The notes: generated from the letters alone by a model not told the origin. DNA of 64,000 nt from Lacrimispora xylanisolvens (GCA_017084465.1 CP070896.1:682001-746000); one strand, 5' to 3'. Shown: positions 19,929-29,227, numbered from the stretch's first letter. Program-made: numbers and translations.

Positions 19929-20834
19929 TTACCAGAGACTGACTCCTGTAAATCGTTTTGATAACCGGTTGCACACAATTACCAGAATAAGTCCTACAAC
20001 ACCCTGAATGAGTCCCACTGCTGTGGCATAGCCAAACTGCCCATTCATAAGACCCATCTGAAGAACAAAGGTATCAAGCGTATCTGCAACCGCCATGTTT
20101 CCAGGGGTCCGCAGTAAGTATATCTGTTCAAATCCGCTGGACAAAAGTCCTCCCACTCCCATAATGAAAAGCAGACCGATGGTTCCCCGAATTCCTGGCA
20201 ATGTAATATGCCAGATTTTTTTCAACTTGGAACAGCCGTCAATGCTTGCCGCCTCATAAAGAGCCGCATCTACGCCGCTGATTGCTGCCAGATATATGAT
20301 GGAATCCCAGCCGATATTTCTCCATAAATCCATGGAGAACAACAGCTGAAAGAAATACTTTGGTTCCATTAAGAAAAATGTACTGGAATCCCCTCCCAGT
20401 TTACCGATAAACTGATTTAACACACCGATGTTAGGTGCCAGGATCCGCTGAAGCATGGTCACAATAATAACTGTAGATAAAAAGTGGGGCAGATACGTAA
20501 TGGTCTGGCTGATCTTTTTGAATTTCTCATTCTTAAACTCATTAAGCAAAAGTGCAAGAATAATTGCAAAAGGAAATTCCAGAATACATTTAATAAATCC
20601 CACAATCAGTGTGTTTCTTAATAATCTGGGAAAATCGTAGCTGGTAAAAAACATGCGGAAATAGCGAAATCCAACCCAGGGACTTCCCCATATCCCCTTT
20701 CGAAAGGAATAGTCCTTAAATGCAAGTATGACTCCTCCCATTGGAACATAACAGATGAGAACATAATAAATGATGCAGGGCACCAGCATGAGATACAAAG
20801 GCCAGAACCGGATCAACTTCTTTGTTATGGACAT
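19929..20834 (-). CDS. Carbohydrate ABC transporter permease (LplB-like)
   Basis: A 301-residue polytopic membrane protein, the LplB-type partner of the permease at 17195-18116. It starts with a short basic stretch and the PLYLMLVPCIIYYVLI membrane segment, and has the permease EAA loop ending E-A-A-S-I-D-G-C-S-K-L-K-K-I-W-H-I-T-L-P. The start ATG 20832-20834 has AAGGAGAG upstream and comes one base after the stop of the preceding gene, which implies coupled translation. The frame is intact. Confidence 0.92.
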   Translation of the reverse strand: MSITKKLIRFWPLYLMLVPCIIYYVLICYVPMGGVILAFKDYSFRKGIWGSPWVGFRYFRMFFTSYDFPRLLRNTLIVGFIKCILEFPFAIILALLLNEFKNEKFKKISQTITYLPHFLSTVIIVTMLQRILAPNIGVLNQFIGKLGGDSSTFFLMEPKYFFQLLFSMDLWRNIGWDSIIYLAAISGVDAALYEAASIDGCSKLKKIWHITLPGIRGTIGLLFIMGVGGLLSSGFEQIYLLRTPGNMAVADTLDTFVLQMGLMNGQFGYATAVGLIQGVVGLILVIVCNRLSKRFTGVSLW

Positions 20835-20835
20835 A

Positions 20836-21612
20836 TTAACTCTCTCCTTTTTCTTCTGCCGCAAATTTAAGTCTTACGCAAACCGGGTAATGATCAGAAA
20901 GATAAACGCCCTTCCAGGATTCATCCCAGATGGTTACTTCCCGGCAGTTCACTTTCCTGTCCCCAAAAATATAGTCGATCTTTTCCGGTTCCTGCCTTCC
21001 ATAATCATGAAAGGTTCCAGCTATTCCTGCTGTAAAATCAATAAATTCCACAGCCGTATTCATGACTTTCATTTCCGCCGAATCCGGACAGGCATTAAAA
21101 TCTCCTGTAATGACAGCCGGGGCGTCGCAGCGATGCCGGTCATCTTTGACTGTTTTCATAATCTGCATGATAGCCGCCTCTCTCGCTTCTTTGCCTTCAT
21201 GATCCAGATGGGTATTATAAATGCGAATCAGCTTTCTTTCCTCAAGACTCCACAGCAAAACCTTTGTACAGGTTCTTGGACACATGCTTTGATTTTCATA
21301 GCGGGAACCAAAAACCTCAGGCGTATTGGAAAGCCAGAAAACATCCAGTCCCAGGAGATCAAATTTCATTTTCCGGTAGGCAACTGCAGTCTGCTCATCC
21401 TCTAAGTCTTTCCCTCTCCCGCAGCCTACGATGTTGTAATCCGTTAAATTTTCTTTCAGCCACAGTGCCACATGAGGCAGAACTTCCTGAAAGCAAATTA
21501 CGTCGGGAGACTCTTTTTCAATTTTTTGTAAAATGTACGGTTTGCGGAAACTGAAGCTGTTTTCCTCGTCCTGACCATAATCGCACCGGATATTAAATGT
21601 AACCAGTTTCAC
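20836..21612 (-). CDS. Endonuclease/exonuclease/phosphatase (EEP) fold protein
   Basis: A metal-dependent phosphoesterase-fold protein of about 258 residues. The hallmark motifs are all present: KLVTFNIRCD at the N terminus, ICFQEVLP (metal-binding Glu), YNTHLDHEG, TGDFNACPDS, K-I-D-Y-I-F and the terminal L-S-D-H-Y-P-V with the catalytic Asp-His. The family includes nucleases, sphingomyelinases and sugar-phosphate or inositol phosphatases, so the substrate is unknown. There is no signal peptide. The GTG at 21610-21612 is the likely start, since GGAAGGGAG precedes it and the conserved domain begins right there; an ATG at 21663 is the alternative. It is the first gene of the mannoside operon, which suggests removal of a phosphate or phosphodiester group from imported glycans. 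Confidence 0.82.
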   Translation of the reverse strand: MKLVTFNIRCDYGQDEENSFSFRKPYILQKIEKESPDVICFQEVLPHVALWLKENLTDYNIVGCGRGKDLEDEQTAVAYRKMKFDLLGLDVFWLSNTPEVFGSRYENQSMCPRTCTKVLLWSLEERKLIRIYNTHLDHEGKEAREAAIMQIMKTVKDDRHRCDAPAVITGDFNACPDSAEMKVMNTAVEFIDFTAGIAGTFHDYGRQEPEKIDYIFGDRKVNCREVTIWDESWKGVYLSDHYPVCVRLKFAAEEKGES

Positions 21613-21725
21613 TTGTAAACACTCCCTTCCTGGTTTCTGATATAAGGATATCGGAAAATTCATTTCTCCACAATGGACATTTCTCCGCTTATTAGTGGAT
21701 AATTGTTAAACTTTAACTACCTGTA

Positions 21726-21754
21726 TTGCTTCCTGATTGCAGCAGTAGTATAGT
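21726..21754 (+). promoter_or_regulatory. Predicted promoter for the 21787-23211 pair
   Basis: TTGCTT (21726-21731) and TATAGT (21749-21754) with a 17-base spacer, about 33 bases before the start codon. It faces away from the mannoside operon, so the two units are divergent from the 21613-21786 gap. I could not identify a convincing promoter for the leftward operon in the same gap. Confidence 0.55.
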
Positions 21755-21786
21755 GTGCTTAACACAGAAGAAAATGGAGGTTTTTT

Positions 21787-22278
21787 ATGGAATTAATCTA
21801 TGAAACAGGGGGAATTTTAAACGAAGGTTTCGTAGGACAGATCTCTTATACTGTCTGCCTGGACAAAGTTTACGACGCTATGGACATTGAATTTACCTTT
21901 GACAAACAGCATTATCAGACTATCACAGAAGAAATGGAGAAAAAAATCAGAGAGTCCTGCAGCGGCACTGAATACGAACATGCTTCGGATGAAGAACTCG
22001 TGGATGCCATGAGAGGAATGAAAACTGAAATACATACTATTGTTACAATGAATGATACCTTTATCGGAGGTGTACACAAACAGCTCACTACAAGACACAT
22101 GGTTTTCTCAGAGGATTTCACCAGTGACGGCTGTATCCCCCAGGAGCAAATTTCCGGAGTAATTAAGGTAACTCTGGCAGTCTTTAATGTGCTTCTTGAC
22201 GGAACAAACTACCGCCTGAAGTTATCCGCAGGAAATCAGGAAACACAAATTTCCCCAGATGGAGGTGCCTATGTATAA
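21787..22278 (+). CDS. Conserved protein of unknown function
   Basis: A 163-residue soluble protein without signal peptide or membrane segment. AATGGAGG precedes the ATG, so it is translated. The N-terminal two thirds are acidic and Lys/Glu rich and alternate short strands and helices; the C terminus (S-G-V-I-K-V-T-L-A-V-F-N-V-L-L-D and Y-R-L-K-L-S-A-G) looks beta-rich. I do not recognise a catalytic motif. Its stop overlaps the start of the PHP phosphoesterase gene (ATGTATAA), so the two are translationally coupled and probably act together, next to and divergent from the mannoside operon. Confidence 0.75.
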   Translation: MELIYETGGILNEGFVGQISYTVCLDKVYDAMDIEFTFDKQHYQTITEEMEKKIRESCSGTEYEHASDEELVDAMRGMKTEIHTIVTMNDTFIGGVHKQLTTRHMVFSEDFTSDGCIPQEQISGVIKVTLAVFNVLLDGTNYRLKLSAGNQETQISPDGGAYV

Positions 22279-23211
22279 GCGACTGGAGCTTCACAATCAC
22301 ACCACAGAATCAGACGGTACACTGACCCCTCCCAGCTGATCCAGTTTATGGAGGAGAATCTTGCAGATGGGTTTGCAATCACAGACCACAATACCATTTC
22401 CGGCCATAGTAAAATCAAAGAGCTGCTGGAACAGAAAAAAAAAGTATCTCTTCCATTTACGGAATGGAGTATACCACCTATTACGGACAACATCCTGTGC
22501 CTGAATTTAAAAGAATACCTTTCCTGGGAATCCATAGATTACCATCGACCGGAGTTATTATTTCACAGTCTGAAAGAAAAAGGAGCCCTGGTTGGGATTG
22601 CCCATCCATTTTCCTATGGACACCCATTTGCCAGAGGCTGCCGGTTTGATATGACAATTACAGATTTTAATTCCTTTGATTTCATCGAAATATTTAATAA
22701 TCCAGAACCCCTTCACCAGGTAAATGAGCCCGCACTTTTGTGGTGGGAAGATCTTGTCTTAAAAGGATTTGCGCTGTCCGCCACCTGCGGTATGGATTTA
22801 CACGGCAGGTGGGACATGAACAATCAGTATGCCACCTTCATAGAAGGAGTGGACGGCGGCAATATTGAAAAAGAACTGGAAGATGCCATCAGACATCAAA
22901 AAACCTGGGTTTCAAGAGGGCCGATTTTAGAATCTCAGTATAACCCTCAGAAGCAGACAATCTTATTCACCATCTGCGACACAAAAAAACCGGGATTCAT
23001 ACACTCAGACAGTGACCGTTATATCCTTATCCTGCGCAGCATGACAGGAACTGTTGTAAAAGAATTCCCGGTCTGCCGGTCATTGGAACTCCCGTTAAAT
23101 GAACTGTATTTGGATTCCAATCCCCGGTCTGTTCTCATTCCGAAGCTGTATCAAAACGATACAGCCATTGAAAATCTGGTGGCGGTGGCACCTGTCATTG
23201 TACCAGGCTGA
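22271..23211 (+). CDS. PHP-domain phosphoesterase, one frameshift
   Basis: A PHP (polymerase and histidinol phosphatase) superfamily metal-dependent phosphoesterase of about 313 residues. The N-terminal metal motif LELHNHTTESDGTLTPS is in the first frame; the rest (DGFAITDHNTISGH, GIAHPFSYGH, C-G-M-D-L-H-G-R-W) follows in another. The break is near 22326-22330: four C where five give T-P-S-Q-L-I-Q-F-M. The true ATG at 22271 overlaps the stop of the upstream gene. The C-terminal ~80 residues look beta-rich. The substrate is unknown; with the EEP gene it is the second phosphoesterase beside the mannoside operon. Confidence 0.8.
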
Positions 23212-23221
23212 TAATCCGCAT

Positions 23222-24820
23222 TTATCTGCGGTGGGCTTTGCGGTACTCTAAAGGAGTCAGGCCAGTGGTTTTTTTAAAGACACGAAAGAAATACTGGCTG
23301 TCCTCATAGCCCACCTCTTTGGATATATCAGCGATACTTTTTCCCGAATTCACCAGATAGTCACAGGCTTTATTTAAACGCAGCTCCTTTATGTAATTAA
23401 CGGTCGTCTGCCCGGTCTCCCGTTTAAATATGGTGGAATAGTAATTGGGACTTAAGGAATACTTTTCAGCCAGTTCATTGACCGAAATATCCCTGTTGTA
23501 ATTATCCCTGATGTATTTAATGCTTAATTTCACCTTGTTTTTTGCATTGCCATCCGGGTCGGCATCTGCATTCATACAGTCCATGATGAGCAGATAAAGA
23601 TGCCTTCGTAAATCCTCCAATGAGTGAAAGGAAGCGATAAGTTCCGGCTTCATTACCAGCTTTTCGATCTTATCCGGATCCATGGTTGCCGATAGACTTA
23701 ATATCATGTTTGTAATTCTTGTCCATAGAATCCGCACATAAGAAGTATTATATTTCTTTATGTTCTCATCTGAAAATATATCCTGTATCATCACTTCAAT
23801 ATGCTCTGCATCATGACGTTCAATATACCGGCGCATCATGTTCAGTTCCGATACAGGAAACTGGTCTGCAGACAAAACCCTGATATCTTCATAAAAATAC
23901 AGATTGGAATTTCCGTGAATGACTCTTTGAGTCAGGCTTTCTCTCGCCTCTTCCACCCCGTTTTTCACTGTTTCCAAAAGAGCTGTGCTGACACCAACCG
24001 TAAGAGAAATCCGAAGCTTTTTACGCATGACATTGGAAAATATGGTAAGGAGCCGTTCTGTTTCCAGGCGAAGCTGATTTTTATTTTCATGGCTGGTCAA
24101 CCCGTAAAGCTGGTTACTATTGCCAAGATTGCTTACGATCAGCTTCCCGCAGGGGGAAGAAAGCTCCATAAATACATTTTTGATAGAAAACTGGATTAGA
24201 TCAATGTCTTTACATTCAAAATAATTTTGGCCATAGCTGTCTCCGTCAATATGAATGATCATCACCATCACATAACGGTTTAGAAGAGGAAACTTCTGAA
24301 ACACTGCTGTTTCCAGAGTAGTGCCTGCACCAATGGTTTCCTGGTTTAAAAGCAGATCATTCACTGTCTTTTCAAACAGATAAGTCCGGTTCTCCTCCAT
24401 AGAGCGGATGCCCTTTTGTATCATCTGCCTTTCCTTCTTCTTTTCATCAATCCGGTCTGCCGCTTCTTCTACCGCTTTTTTTAAGGCCTCATTGGATATT
24501 GGCTTTAAAAGATATGCTGTCACTCCCAGCCGGATCGCCTGTTCCGCATATTCAAATTCCGCGTAGCCGCTTATAATAATAAAATGGATATCAGGTAAAA
24601 ATGATTTCACCGTCCGAATCAGGGTCAAACCATCCATATCTGCCATACGGATATCTGTAATAACAATATCCACTGGTTGATTTTTAAGTATTTCAATCGC
24701 CCCAAGTCCGCTTTCCGCCTCATACAATTGCACAGGCTTCAGATTCAAATACTGAAGTCTGGCAATCATCCCCTGTCTGATTAAGTCTTCATCGTCTACA
24801 ATTAAAACCCTTTTATCCAT
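23222..24820 (-). CDS. YesN-like response regulator with AraC-type DNA-binding domain
   Basis: A 532-residue regulator. The receiver domain (1-120) has the acidic pocket V-D-D-E-D and phospho-acceptor Asp56 in DIVITDIRMADMDG. A long middle region of about 290 residues follows, and the C-terminal ~100 residues are two AraC-type helix-turn-helix motifs ending G-L-T-P-L-E-Y-R-K. This layout is typical of YesN regulators, which pair with YesM sensor kinases and control LplABC-type sugar operons in clostridia and bacilli. It starts 11 bases after the kinase stop. The mannoside operon 2 kb away is the most likely target, an inference from proximity. Confidence 0.92.
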   Translation of the reverse strand: MDKRVLIVDDEDLIRQGMIARLQYLNLKPVQLYEAESGLGAIEILKNQPVDIVITDIRMADMDGLTLIRTVKSFLPDIHFIIISGYAEFEYAEQAIRLGVTAYLLKPISNEALKKAVEEAADRIDEKKKERQMIQKGIRSMEENRTYLFEKTVNDLLLNQETIGAGTTLETAVFQKFPLLNRYVMVMIIHIDGDSYGQNYFECKDIDLIQFSIKNVFMELSSPCGKLIVSNLGNSNQLYGLTSHENKNQLRLETERLLTIFSNVMRKKLRISLTVGVSTALLETVKNGVEEARESLTQRVIHGNSNLYFYEDIRVLSADQFPVSELNMMRRYIERHDAEHIEVMIQDIFSDENIKKYNTSYVRILWTRITNMILSLSATMDPDKIEKLVMKPELIASFHSLEDLRRHLYLLIMDCMNADADPDGNAKNKVKLSIKYIRDNYNRDISVNELAEKYSLSPNYYSTIFKRETGQTTVNYIKELRLNKACDYLVNSGKSIADISKEVGYEDSQYFFRVFKKTTGLTPLEYRKAHRR

Positions 24821-24831
24821 TTATGCCCCTC

Positions 24832-26597
24832 CTATTGCATGAAAGGCAGACATATGGTGAAAATGCTGCCCTTATTCTCCCCACTTTCAATGGTGATTCC
24901 ATATTCCTCACCATAAGTAAGCTTAATTCTTTGATTTACATTCTGTATTCCGATACTCTGCTTTTTCCTCTCCTCATCGCCCCTGGTCTCAATATGATCC
25001 CTGATCTCCTCCACCATCTCTTCTGACATGCCGATTCCATCATCTGCAATCTTAATCATCAGATAGTCATCTTCCTGGTAAATGGAGATTTCCAAAGTTC
25101 CTGTCTGTTCCATCACACTCAGACCATGAACAATGGCATTTTCCACAATGGGTTGCAAAATAAACCTTAAAACCAGATTTTTCTCCAGTCCCGGTTCCAC
25201 ATTATAATACGCTTCAAATTTATTTCCAAAACGGGTTTTTTGTATATAAATATAATTCTGAGTATGGGAAAGCTCCTGTTCCACAGTGACAAATTCCCCG
25301 TAATTTCTGCCCAGACTATATCGGAAATTCTCACCCAGCTTTTCACAAAGATCACAGATCAGAAAAACTCCGTTTACAGCAGCGATGGAGCTGATGGTTT
25401 CCAGAGTATTGTATAAAAAATGAGGATTAATCTGCAGCTGAAGATTGCGTACCTGGCTTTCCTTGTTTTCCAGCTGCTGAACGTAATTTTTCTTAATCAG
25501 ACGGTCCAGTTTTAAAAGCATCTGATTAAACTGCTTATCAAGGACTGCAATCTCGTCACTGCCCTTAATCTCCTCATTAATGGTAAGATCTCCGGTTTCC
25601 GCAATTTTTATCTTATCAATTAATCGTGACACACGTTTTGCAAAGCTTCTGGTAAATAAAGCTGTCAGTGCAATAATCAGCATAACCAGCACCAGTACCG
25701 GCAATATGGAGTTTTGTATTTCCTGCTGTTTGTGATCCAGCTGGCTGTTGTTAAAGAGAAAAATCAGCTTCAGCCCATAATATTCCTCTGTGCTGGTACC
25801 GATCATGGTATTCTTCCCATAATTCCCCTTCTGTTTCAGTTCTTCAAAGGATTGTTCCTGTATGATGTCATTGTACGATGGATTTGAAGAATATACAATC
25901 TGATTTTTCCGGTCCAGTACAATCACGTCATAGGCATAAGAATAATCTTCTCCGATTGCCGGTTCAAACAACTTTTTCGTATACAAGTCCAGTTTTACAA
26001 AACCCACGTATTTGCTCTCATAATTGTTCACATCTACATCCACAATGTTTTTAATCAGAGACAGTACCTTGCTTTTCTTACCGTCACCAGTGGCATAAAT
26101 AAAATAATACTGGTTGGCTGCTTCCTTGCTTATATACCAGATTTCCTTGCTGGCCTCTGTAATCATCGCAACTCTGGTTCCATAAATTTTATTATCCAGA
26201 TTATTTGAATAAATCATGCAATTTCGGACTTCATATCCGTCCAGATGAAAGGATTTATTCACCTCAATACTGACAGCATTCCCCATGACGTAGGGGTTTT
26301 TTTCTCCCCGGTTCTCCCCTGGAGGGTGTTTAAAACAATGGTATTATTGGACAGCTGCTTTAAGCTGTACTGATACTGATTTAATTTACTCTCAAGAGAC
26401 GTTGTATACTGGGCAACCAGCTGGTTATGGGAGGCAATCAGCTCCTCTGTTATCATATGGCTGATCTTTCGAAGCATCAGAGAACTGATAAAAAGGATGG
26501 GGACGATACTTACAACAGCGGTAAAGGTAACAAGCTGGGTAAATATGGTGCCGGAATGAAATAAATGTCGAATTACGCTTTTAAGCCTGTTTTTCAT
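24832..26597 (-). CDS. YesM-like sensor histidine kinase, one frameshift
   Basis: Membrane sensor kinase of about 588 residues: an N-terminal transmembrane segment (about 18-44), an extracellular sensing region of roughly 250 residues, a second membrane segment, a HAMP domain, and the His_kinase domain with phospho-acceptor motif LQINPHFLYNTLE and an ATPase domain (VENAIVHGL, ADDGIGMS). The frame breaks near 26300-26310, within an A7C4 stretch, with one base missing before P-Y-V-M-G-N-A-V-S. I chose ATG 26595-26597 because AGGTGG precedes it. It probably senses an oligosaccharide or its binding protein and activates the partner regulator downstream. Confidence 0.9.
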
Positions 26598-26633
26598 AAT
26601 CCACCTCATTAAATTGATGAAAAGTAATAAGCC

Positions 26634-26672
26634 AAAAAAGAACAGGATATGTATCTCTACACATTCTGTTCT
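26634..26672 (-). terminator. Intrinsic terminator after lgt-spo0E-like unit
   Basis: On the minus strand, AGAACAG...CTGTTCT arms with a small inner stem (TGTA/TACA) and loop, followed by six T. It separates the lgt/Spo0E-like transcript from the sensor kinase gene. No clear promoter for the kinase gene is visible in the remaining ~35 bases. Confidence 0.75.
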
Positions 26673-26714
26673 CCGAAAAAACTTGATTTAAAACAACTGC
26701 TTTCTATTCGTTCT

Positions 26715-26867
26715 TCAATATCCTGCTTCGATATATTGTTCAATTAATTTATCCAACTCCACACTTCTAAGATAAATCACTTCGCCATCCTCGTGATCAA
26801 TACTTGTATTTAATCTTTCCCTTGCAACTTCAATATTCTGTATTAACTCTTCTTTTGACATTATCAT
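26715..26867 (-). CDS. Spo0E-family aspartyl-phosphate phosphatase-like protein
   Basis: A 50-residue protein starting M-I-M-S-K-E-E-L-I. Its C-terminal half holds the Spo0E family signature S-x-E-L-D-x-L-I-x-x-Y (seen as S-V-E-L-D-K-L-I-E-Q-Y). Spo0E-family proteins dephosphorylate Spo0A~P and so delay sporulation; some paralogues act on other response regulators. The gene begins two bases after lgt ends, and AAAGGAG inside the last lgt codons lies about nine bases before the ATG at 26865-26867, so the two are cotranscribed and probably coupled. A terminator follows. Small genes of this family are easily missed. Confidence 0.8.
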   Translation of the reverse strand: MIMSKEELIQNIEVARERLNTSIDHEDGEVIYLRSVELDKLIEQYIEAGY

Positions 26868-26868
26868 T

Positions 26869-27747
26869 TCATGATTCTCCTTTGCTCTTTATTCGTATCT
26901 GTCTGTGTTTGCAGAAGAGCACAAGAGTAGATATCACTACCAAAATCAATGACAGCGCCTGAGACACCGGTATGCCAGTACTAAAGAAGATCAGCTGATC
27001 TGTACGGAGTCCTTCGATCCATACTCGTCCCAATCCATAGCCCAGCAGGTAGATAAGAAGCATTTCCCCATCGAACTTTTTGCGTTTCCGATACCAAAGC
27101 ATAAATATTAAAACGCATAAATTCCATACTGATTCATAAAGAAACGTGGGATGAACCTGAATAAATTCCACACCGTCTTTTACAATTAAGTGGTTTAAAA
27201 GCTCCTTAGATATCATATTCTCATTAACAAGCGCCCTTCTGATTCTCATAGCAAACAGGCCGTCTGTATATCCGCCGAACGCCTCGCAATTAAAGAAGTT
27301 TCCCCATCTTCCTATAATTTGCCCGGTAATTAATCCCAAGCAACCAGTGTCCGCCAAAGAAAAGAAGGAAAGTTTCTTCACTCTGGTGTAAACCGTGAGG
27401 GTAATGACAGCTCCTATGACGCCACCGTAGATTGCCAGCCCTCCTGCTCTGGTATTGAATATCTGAAGCAGATCATCTTTATAAGTGTCCCAGTCAAAAA
27501 CCACATAATAGATACGGGCCCCCATAATAGAAATAATGATTGCATACAACGCAAAATCCAGATAAATATCCGGGTCCTGCCCTCTGCGTTTTGCATCACT
27601 TGTCGCAACCCAAAGACCTGCCAAGATTCCAATTCCTATGATAATACCGTAAAATGCAATTCGGAATCCAAATATCGAGATACTGTTTTGCAAGTGGTCA
27701 ATGGTAATTCCCAAATGCACAAAACTAATATCTGCCGTATTTGCCAT
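26869..27747 (-). CDS. lgt: Prolipoprotein diacylglyceryl transferase
   Basis: Lgt transfers diacylglycerol from phosphatidylglycerol to the lipobox cysteine of prelipoproteins; it would act on the lipoproteins encoded at 18152-19900 and 57496-58272. The 292-residue protein has about seven membrane segments and the Lgt signature GRWGNFFNCEAFGG, plus H-P-T-F-L-Y-E-S near the C-terminal half. A promoter is predicted 28-56 bases upstream. The frame is intact and the length is normal. Confidence 0.96.
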   Translation of the reverse strand: MANTADISFVHLGITIDHLQNSISIFGFRIAFYGIIIGIGILAGLWVATSDAKRRGQDPDIYLDFALYAIIISIMGARIYYVVFDWDTYKDDLLQIFNTRAGGLAIYGGVIGAVITLTVYTRVKKLSFFSLADTGCLGLITGQIIGRWGNFFNCEAFGGYTDGLFAMRIRRALVNENMISKELLNHLIVKDGVEFIQVHPTFLYESVWNLCVLIFMLWYRKRKKFDGEMLLIYLLGYGLGRVWIEGLRTDQLIFFSTGIPVSQALSLILVVISTLVLFCKHRQIRIKSKGES

Positions 27748-27774
27748 TCGTCTTCTCCTTTCGATGTTTTCTTT

Positions 27775-27803
27775 ATTTTACCCCGCTAAAACACAAAAAT
27801 CAA
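27775..27803 (-). promoter_or_regulatory. Predicted lgt promoter
   Basis: TTGATT (-35, 27798-27803) and TAAAAT (-10, 27775-27780) on the minus strand, spacer 17 bases, about 28 bases from the lgt start. Confidence 0.65.
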
Positions 27804-27854
27804 ACATTATCGCCCGACATATTCAACTATATTTCGACAAGCACTTTGTTCTTT

Positions 27855-27884
27855 TTGTTTTTCTCTTTTAATTTCGTGGATAAT
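27855..27884 (+). promoter_or_regulatory. Possible ychF promoter
   Basis: TTGTTT (27855-27860) and GATAAT (27879-27884) with an 18-base spacer, about 70 bases before the ychF start. The region is AT-rich, so alternative -10 elements just downstream (TATGAT, TATATT) cannot be excluded. Confidence 0.45.
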
Positions 27885-27953
27885 ATGATATTCTATATTA
27901 GTTGTAGATAAAAATCAACCATGAATATAAACAATATTAGGAAGGTATTTGAT

Positions 27954-29051
27954 ATGAAATTAGGTATTGTCGGCTTGCCGAACGTAGGGAAAAGTACTTT
28001 GTTTAATTCACTCACAAAGGCTGGGGCAGAATCTGCCAACTATCCTTTCTGTACCATTGATCCAAACGTAGGAGTTGTTCCTGTTCCGGATGTACGTTTA
28101 GGACAGCTGGCCGCATTGTATGATTCCGCTAAAATCACACCTGCAGTCATCGAATTTGTAGACATCGCAGGCCTTGTAAAAGGAGCATCCAAAGGAGAAG
28201 GACTTGGTAACCAGTTTCTTTCCAACATCCGTGAAGTTGATGCGATTGTCCATGTAGTACGCTGCTTTGAAGATCCCAATGTCATTCACGTAGACGGAAG
28301 CGTAGATCCGCTCCGGGATATTGAGACCATCGATTTAGAGCTGATTTTCTCTGATCTGGATATCCTTGACCGCAGAATTGCCAAATCGACAAAGGGCGCA
28401 ATGAATGATAAATCCCTGGCAAAAGAATTAACCATCTTAAAGAAAATCAAAACCCATCTGGAAGACGGTAACCTTGCCAGAAGCTTGGAAACAGAGGATG
28501 AGGAAGAAGCTGTATTTATCAACAGTCTTAATCTTCTTACTTATAAGCCGGTAATTTTCGCCGCTAACGTATGCGAAGATGACCTTGCCGATGACGGTGC
28601 TTCCAATGCTTACGTGGAAAAAGTCCGTACCTTTGCAAAAGAAAACAACAGTGAAGTTTTTGTCATCTGTGCTCAGATTGAACAGGAAATCGCAGAGCTG
28701 GAAGAAGACGAAAAAAAGATGTTCTTAGAAGATCTTGGACTGACTGAATCAGGTCTTGAGAAACTGATTGCTGCCAGCTACCACTTACTGGGCTTAATCA
28801 GCTATTTAACAGCTGGTCCTACTGAAACCAGAGCCTGGACCATAAAAGAAGGGACTAAGGCACCTGGAGCAGCTGGAAAGATCCACTCCGATTTCGAACG
28901 GGGATTTATCCGTGCTGAAGTAGTTAATTACCAGGATCTGCTGGATTGCAAAACCTATCCCGCCGCAAAAGAAAAAGGTCTGGTACGATTGGAAGGAAAA
29001 GAATACGTGGTAAAAGATGGAGATGTAATTTTATTCCGTTTCAATGTATAA
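27954..29051 (+). CDS. ychF: Ribosome-associated P-loop ATPase/GTPase YchF (OLA1 family)
   Basis: YchF is a universally conserved OBG-family nucleotide hydrolase that prefers ATP and associates with ribosomes. The 365-residue protein opens with the P-loop GLPNVGKSTLF, has D-I-A-G-L (G3 region) and ends with the TGS domain (Y-L-T-A-G-P-T-E-T-R-A-W onwards). Length is typical. I chose ATG 27954 because AGGAAGG lies upstream and the conserved domain begins there; an in-frame ATG at 27921 would add 11 residues. A strong terminator follows the stop. Confidence 0.96.
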   Translation: MKLGIVGLPNVGKSTLFNSLTKAGAESANYPFCTIDPNVGVVPVPDVRLGQLAALYDSAKITPAVIEFVDIAGLVKGASKGEGLGNQFLSNIREVDAIVHVVRCFEDPNVIHVDGSVDPLRDIETIDLELIFSDLDILDRRIAKSTKGAMNDKSLAKELTILKKIKTHLEDGNLARSLETEDEEEAVFINSLNLLTYKPVIFAANVCEDDLADDGASNAYVEKVRTFAKENNSEVFVICAQIEQEIAELEEDEKKMFLEDLGLTESGLEKLIAASYHLLGLISYLTAGPTETRAWTIKEGTKAPGAAGKIHSDFERGFIRAEVVNYQDLLDCKTYPAAKEKGLVRLEGKEYVVKDGDVILFRFNV

Positions 29052-29062
29052 ATATGTTACTG

Positions 29063-29090
29063 CCGCCGGCATGAAACCGGCGGTTTTTTT
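29063..29090 (+). terminator. Intrinsic terminator after ychF
   Basis: CCGCCGG (29063-29069) pairs with CCGGCGG (29077-29083) and is followed by seven T, 11 bases after the ychF stop. Confidence 0.92.
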
Positions 29091-29130
29091 ATGCAAATTC
29101 TGATAAATTTTGTCAAAATGTTAATTGCTC

Positions 29131-29158
29131 TTGTAAACTCTTTTTCTTATGTTATAAT
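29131..29158 (+). promoter_or_regulatory. Predicted promoter of the FNT gene
   Basis: TTGTAA (29131-29136) and TATAAT (29153-29158) with a 16-base spacer, about 70 bases upstream of the coding start. Confidence 0.6.
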
Positions 29159-29227
29159 ATGACATGGCTCTGAAGTGACAGACAGAATACGAAACATAAC
29201 AGAATAAAAAAGGGAGTTACCGCACAG

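Noticed and set aside
20770-21405. Open frame of 211 codons antisense to the EEP gene
   Set aside because: The EEP frame on the other strand has all catalytic motifs; the antisense frame shows no family features.
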